A stretch of DNA of 9,425 nt from Candidatus Acidiferrales bacterium. Lineage in GTDB: Bacteria; Acidobacteriota; Terriglobia; Acidoferrales; UBA7541. The position numbers were made by a program, and so were the translations under genes. Each line of letters begins with the position of its first letter. The first letter of the stretch is position 1. This document shows positions 7,048-9,425 of this stretch, piece by piece. The notes beneath the pieces are model-generated. The model was not told the origin of the DNA, searched no databases, and saw only the letters and a program-made list of their open reading frames with translations. The stretch is from positions 1-9,425 of the forward strand of contig JASHYE010000175.1 in the NCBI GenBank assembly GCA_030043155.1, written 5' to 3'.

Positions 7048-8918
7048 GCGCGCATCAAGAAGAAGAGAAGCTCGGGCGCATTTACGATTCAAAGCTGACG
7101 TGGCGGCTGCTCGCGTACCTGAAGCCATACAAGTGGCGGGTTGCGCTGGCGATTGCGCTGACGCTGGTCGTGACGCCGCTGCGGCTGGTGGGTCCGCGGC
7201 TCTTCGCGGCGGTAATTGACCGCTACATTACCCCGGCCATGGCCCACAAGATTTCGGCCGCCGTGGCGTATCACGGAATTGTTTGGATTTCGCTGGCCTT
7301 CATGGCGACGCTGATTCTGGCGTTCACTTTCCAATACGGGCAAGTGCGAATCATGCAGTCCGTCGGGCAGCACACGATGTACGACCTGCGGAAGCAGATT
7401 TTCGGGCATCTGCAGCGGCTGCCGATGAGCTTCTTTGATCGCGCGCCCGTGGGACGGCTGGTGACGCGCACGACGACCGACGTGGATGCGTTGAACGACC
7501 TTTTTGCCGCAGGCGTGGTTGCCATGGTGAACGATTTCTGCTTTCTGATCGCCGCCGTGGCGTACATGATGAAGTTGAATTGGAAGCTCGCGTTTGCCGC
7601 GTTTGCGGTGCTGCCGCTGATGTTTGCGGCGACGTGGCTTTTCCGGAATAACGTGCGTGACGCCAACCGGCAAATTCGGACCGGCGTGGCACGCATCAAC
7701 TCTTTCTTGCAAGAGCACATCAGCGGAATGGCGGTGATTCAGCTCTTCAACCGCGAACGAAAGGCGCGGGAACAGTTCAAAGGCTTGAATTGGTCGTACA
7801 ACCTGGCCTTCAAGAAAGCGATCATGGCCTACGCGCTTTTCTACCCTGCGATTGAACTGCTGTCCGCGTGCGCGTACGCGATGATTTTCTGGTTCGGAGG
7901 TTTGCGGCAGTTTGCCGGAGGATTCGGCATCGGTATGGTTGCCGCGTTTTACATGTATTCGCAGCAATTTTTCATGCCGATTCAGGACTTGAGCGAAAAA
8001 TTCAACATCCTGCAATCAGCGATGGCCGCTTCCGAACGCATTTTCAAGCTGCTGGATGAGCCGATCACGATGCAATCGGGGAGCAGAAATATCCCGTTGG
8101 AGGAAAATCGCGGAGAGATCGAATTTCGCAACGTGTGGTTTGCGTACCGGGGCGGCGAGAACCCCAAAGAAGAGGATTGGGTGCTGCGTGACGTATCGTT
8201 CCGCGTGGGGGCAGGACAAAACGTGGCGATTGTGGGCCACACAGGCGCGGGAAAGACCACCATCATTCAGTTGTTGCTCAGGTTCTACGACGTTCAGCGA
8301 GGCGAGATCCTGCTGGATGGAGTGAACATCCGCGACTTGGATGTGCAGAATCTCCGGCGGCTATTTGGAATTGTGCTGCAGGATCCATTCCTTTTTAGCG
8401 GGACGATTGAATCCAATGTGCGGCTGGGAACAGAGAGCATCCGCCATGAAGATGTGGAACGAGCGTTGCGTGAAGTTGGCTTGGGACCTTTCATTGCATC
8501 CTTGCAGCATGGATCAGCAACCGAAGTGACTGAGCGCGGTGCGACGCTTTCCGTGGGGCAGAGGCAGTTGATCAGTTTTGCGCGAGCGTTGGCGCATAAT
8601 CCGCGATTTCTGATTCTCGATGAAGCCACTTCGAGCGTAGATACGCAGACCGAGGCCCTCATTCGGGAGGCACTCGACCGCCTGCTTTCCGGCCGGACCG
8701 CGCTGGTCATTGCGCACCGATTGAGCACAATTCAGCATGCGGATCGCATTCTCGTTTTTCATAAGAGCCGCCTGCGCGAAGAAGGCACGCATCAGGAACT
8801 GCTGGCACGGCGGGGAATCTACTACCGCCTCTACCAACTGCAATACAAAGACCAGGAATTGCGCCTTTCGGCTCCAGTGATCGAGACTGCTGGAGCGCCC
8901 CTTCCCGCGAATGACTAA
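7044..8918 (+). CDS. Half ABC exporter with consensus Walker B and LSVGQ signature (MdlB/YheH/TM288-like)
   Basis: 624 residues. Six membrane segments at about 30-57, 75-98, 152-176, 180-200, 257-284 and 291-312 precede an ATPase domain with A-loop Tyr368, Walker A GHTGAGKT (398-405, Lys404), Q-loop Gln446, Walker B FLILD with catalytic Glu527, and H-loop His558. The signature reads LSVGQ (502-506) instead of LSGGQ. Paired with the preceding gene, this subunit's Walker motifs face that subunit's intact LSGGQ, forming the consensus ATP site; the other interface combines Asp569 with LSVGQ and is degenerate. This is the known arrangement of TM287/288, BmrCD and LmrCD. The product sits in the inner membrane as the partner of the upstream subunit. 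The start ATG 7044 overlaps the previous stop (ATGA), indicating translational coupling. A 67-base gap separates it from lpxB, with no visible terminator, so read-through is possible. Confidence 0.96.
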   Translation: MSAHQEEEKLGRIYDSKLTWRLLAYLKPYKWRVALAIALTLVVTPLRLVGPRLFAAVIDRYITPAMAHKISAAVAYHGIVWISLAFMATLILAFTFQYGQVRIMQSVGQHTMYDLRKQIFGHLQRLPMSFFDRAPVGRLVTRTTTDVDALNDLFAAGVVAMVNDFCFLIAAVAYMMKLNWKLAFAAFAVLPLMFAATWLFRNNVRDANRQIRTGVARINSFLQEHISGMAVIQLFNRERKAREQFKGLNWSYNLAFKKAIMAYALFYPAIELLSACAYAMIFWFGGLRQFAGGFGIGMVAAFYMYSQQFFMPIQDLSEKFNILQSAMAASERIFKLLDEPITMQSGSRNIPLEENRGEIEFRNVWFAYRGGENPKEEDWVLRDVSFRVGAGQNVAIVGHTGAGKTTIIQLLLRFYDVQRGEILLDGVNIRDLDVQNLRRLFGIVLQDPFLFSGTIESNVRLGTESIRHEDVERALREVGLGPFIASLQHGSATEVTERGATLSVGQRQLISFARALAHNPRFLILDEATSSVDTQTEALIREALDRLLSGRTALVIAHRLSTIQHADRILVFHKSRLREEGTHQELLARRGIYYRLYQLQYKDQELRLSAPVIETAGAPLPAND

Positions 8919-8985
8919 CCGCGCTCGCAAAAATGTGCTGATGACGAAAGCTATTCACGTTGCAACACGCCGAGACTAGCCGCGA
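8919..8985. other. Short intergenic gap between ABC exporter and lpxB
   Basis: 67 bases with no recognisable terminator hairpin, no clear promoter and no Shine-Dalgarno site for lpxB. The octamer CGCGAATG occurs at the end of the ABC gene and again across the lpxB start, probably by chance. lpxB may be transcribed by read-through from the exporter operon. Confidence 0.4.
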
Positions 8986-9425
8986 ATGGCGCCCCTCGAA
9001 ATTTTGATTTCAGCAGGCGAAGCTTCGGGCGATATGTACGCAGCACGGCTGAGCGAGGCATTGCAAAGGCGCACAGGAGCGCATCTGTTCGGCATGGGCG
9101 GGCCAAAGATGCGTGACGCGGGCGTGGAACTGGTGGCGGACGCGTCGGACATTGCGGTGGTCGGAATTACAGAAGTGCTTCGGAAGCTCCCCGTAGTGTG
9201 GCGCGCATGGCGGAAACTGGAAAGCGAGGCGAAACGGAGGAAGCCGGCGCTGGCAATCACCGTGGATTCACCGGGATTCAACTTTGGATTAGCGCGCAGG
9301 CTAAAAAAACAAGAAGGAGGGCGCATCGTCTACTTCATCAGCCCGCAGATCTGGGCCTGGCGGCCGCGCAGGATGCGGTGGATTCAGAGGCGGTTTGAAC
9401 GCGTATTGGTGATTTTCCCTTTCGA
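8986..9425 (+). CDS. lpxB: Lipid-A-disaccharide synthase LpxB, N-terminal part (truncated by window edge)
   Basis: 146 codons remain open to the right edge; the family is about 380 residues. LpxB (glycosyltransferase family 19) joins UDP-2,3-diacylglucosamine to lipid X to make the tetraacyl disaccharide 1-phosphate of lipid A, acting at the inner face of the cytoplasmic membrane. Diagnostic motifs are ILISAGEASGD (6-16), FGMGGPKMRDAGVE (35-48), VVGITEVL (58-65), TVDSPGFNF (92-100; Asp94 aligns with the conserved Asp of the E. coli GIDAPDFN segment) and YFISPQIWAWRPRR (116-129). ATG 8986 is the only sensible start: an in-frame TAG lies at 8977-8979, and later starts would cut the SAGEASGD motif. 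No Shine-Dalgarno site is visible before it. The upstream genes encode a heterodimeric exporter, so a link to envelope lipid traffic is possible but unproven. Confidence 0.96.
   Translation, partial: MAPLEILISAGEASGDMYAARLSEALQRRTGAHLFGMGGPKMRDAGVELVADASDIAVVGITEVLRKLPVVWRAWRKLESEAKRRKPALAITVDSPGFNFGLARRLKKQEGGRIVYFISPQIWAWRPRRMRWIQRRFERVLVIFPF

Noticed and set aside
7089..8015. Long minus-strand open frame (308 codons) opposite the second ABC gene
   Set aside because: It is rich in His, Arg and Gln, matches no family and lies opposite well-defined membrane segments, so it is a shadow.

Overview
The window looks like chromosomal DNA from a Gram-negative, moderately GC-rich bacterium, most likely an acidobacterium (Acidobacteriota). 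A gene for lipid-A-disaccharide synthase (lpxB) shows an LPS-type outer membrane. The acidobacterial placement is my inference from remembered resemblance: the PilZ protein with an NCHGC motif, the Trp-rich conserved hypothetical protein and the secreted imidazolonepropionase-like amidohydrolase all look like proteins of that phylum. I found no insertion sequence, phage gene, CRISPR array, tRNA or rRNA, and codon use looks even throughout.

Layout: (1) 1-523, minus strand: 5' part of an exported amidohydrolase, cut by the left edge. (2) 524-722: intergenic region with a promoter candidate in each direction. (3) 723-3512, plus strand: a 929-residue PilZ protein with a proline-rich linker and about 700 residues of Ala/Glu/Gln-rich coiled coil. 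(4) 3635-4309: a conserved protein of unknown function, 224 residues, whose ATG sits exactly where a perfect TATAAT box predicts the transcript start, so the mRNA is probably leaderless. (5) 4507-8918: a tight three-gene operon of a lipoprotein and two half ABC exporters. The stop of the first gene abuts the start of the second, and the second and third overlap by ATGA. (6) 8986-9425: the 5' part of lpxB, cut by the right edge.

The two ABC half transporters carry complementary defects. The first has Asp in place of the catalytic Glu after Walker B, and the second has LSVGQ instead of LSGGQ. This is the pattern of heterodimeric exporters with one consensus and one degenerate ATP site (TM287/288, BmrCD, LmrCD). 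The coupled lipoprotein may be an accessory subunit, and nearby lpxB suggests, without proof, an envelope-lipid role. The PilZ protein keeps the RxxxR arm of the c-di-GMP site but has lost the canonical (D/N)xSxxG motif. I see no clearly new defence or mobile system. The best leads are the lipoprotein/heterodimeric exporter unit, the PilZ coiled-coil protein with its Cys pair, and the leaderless hypothetical gene. No intergenic stretch exceeds 300 bases.
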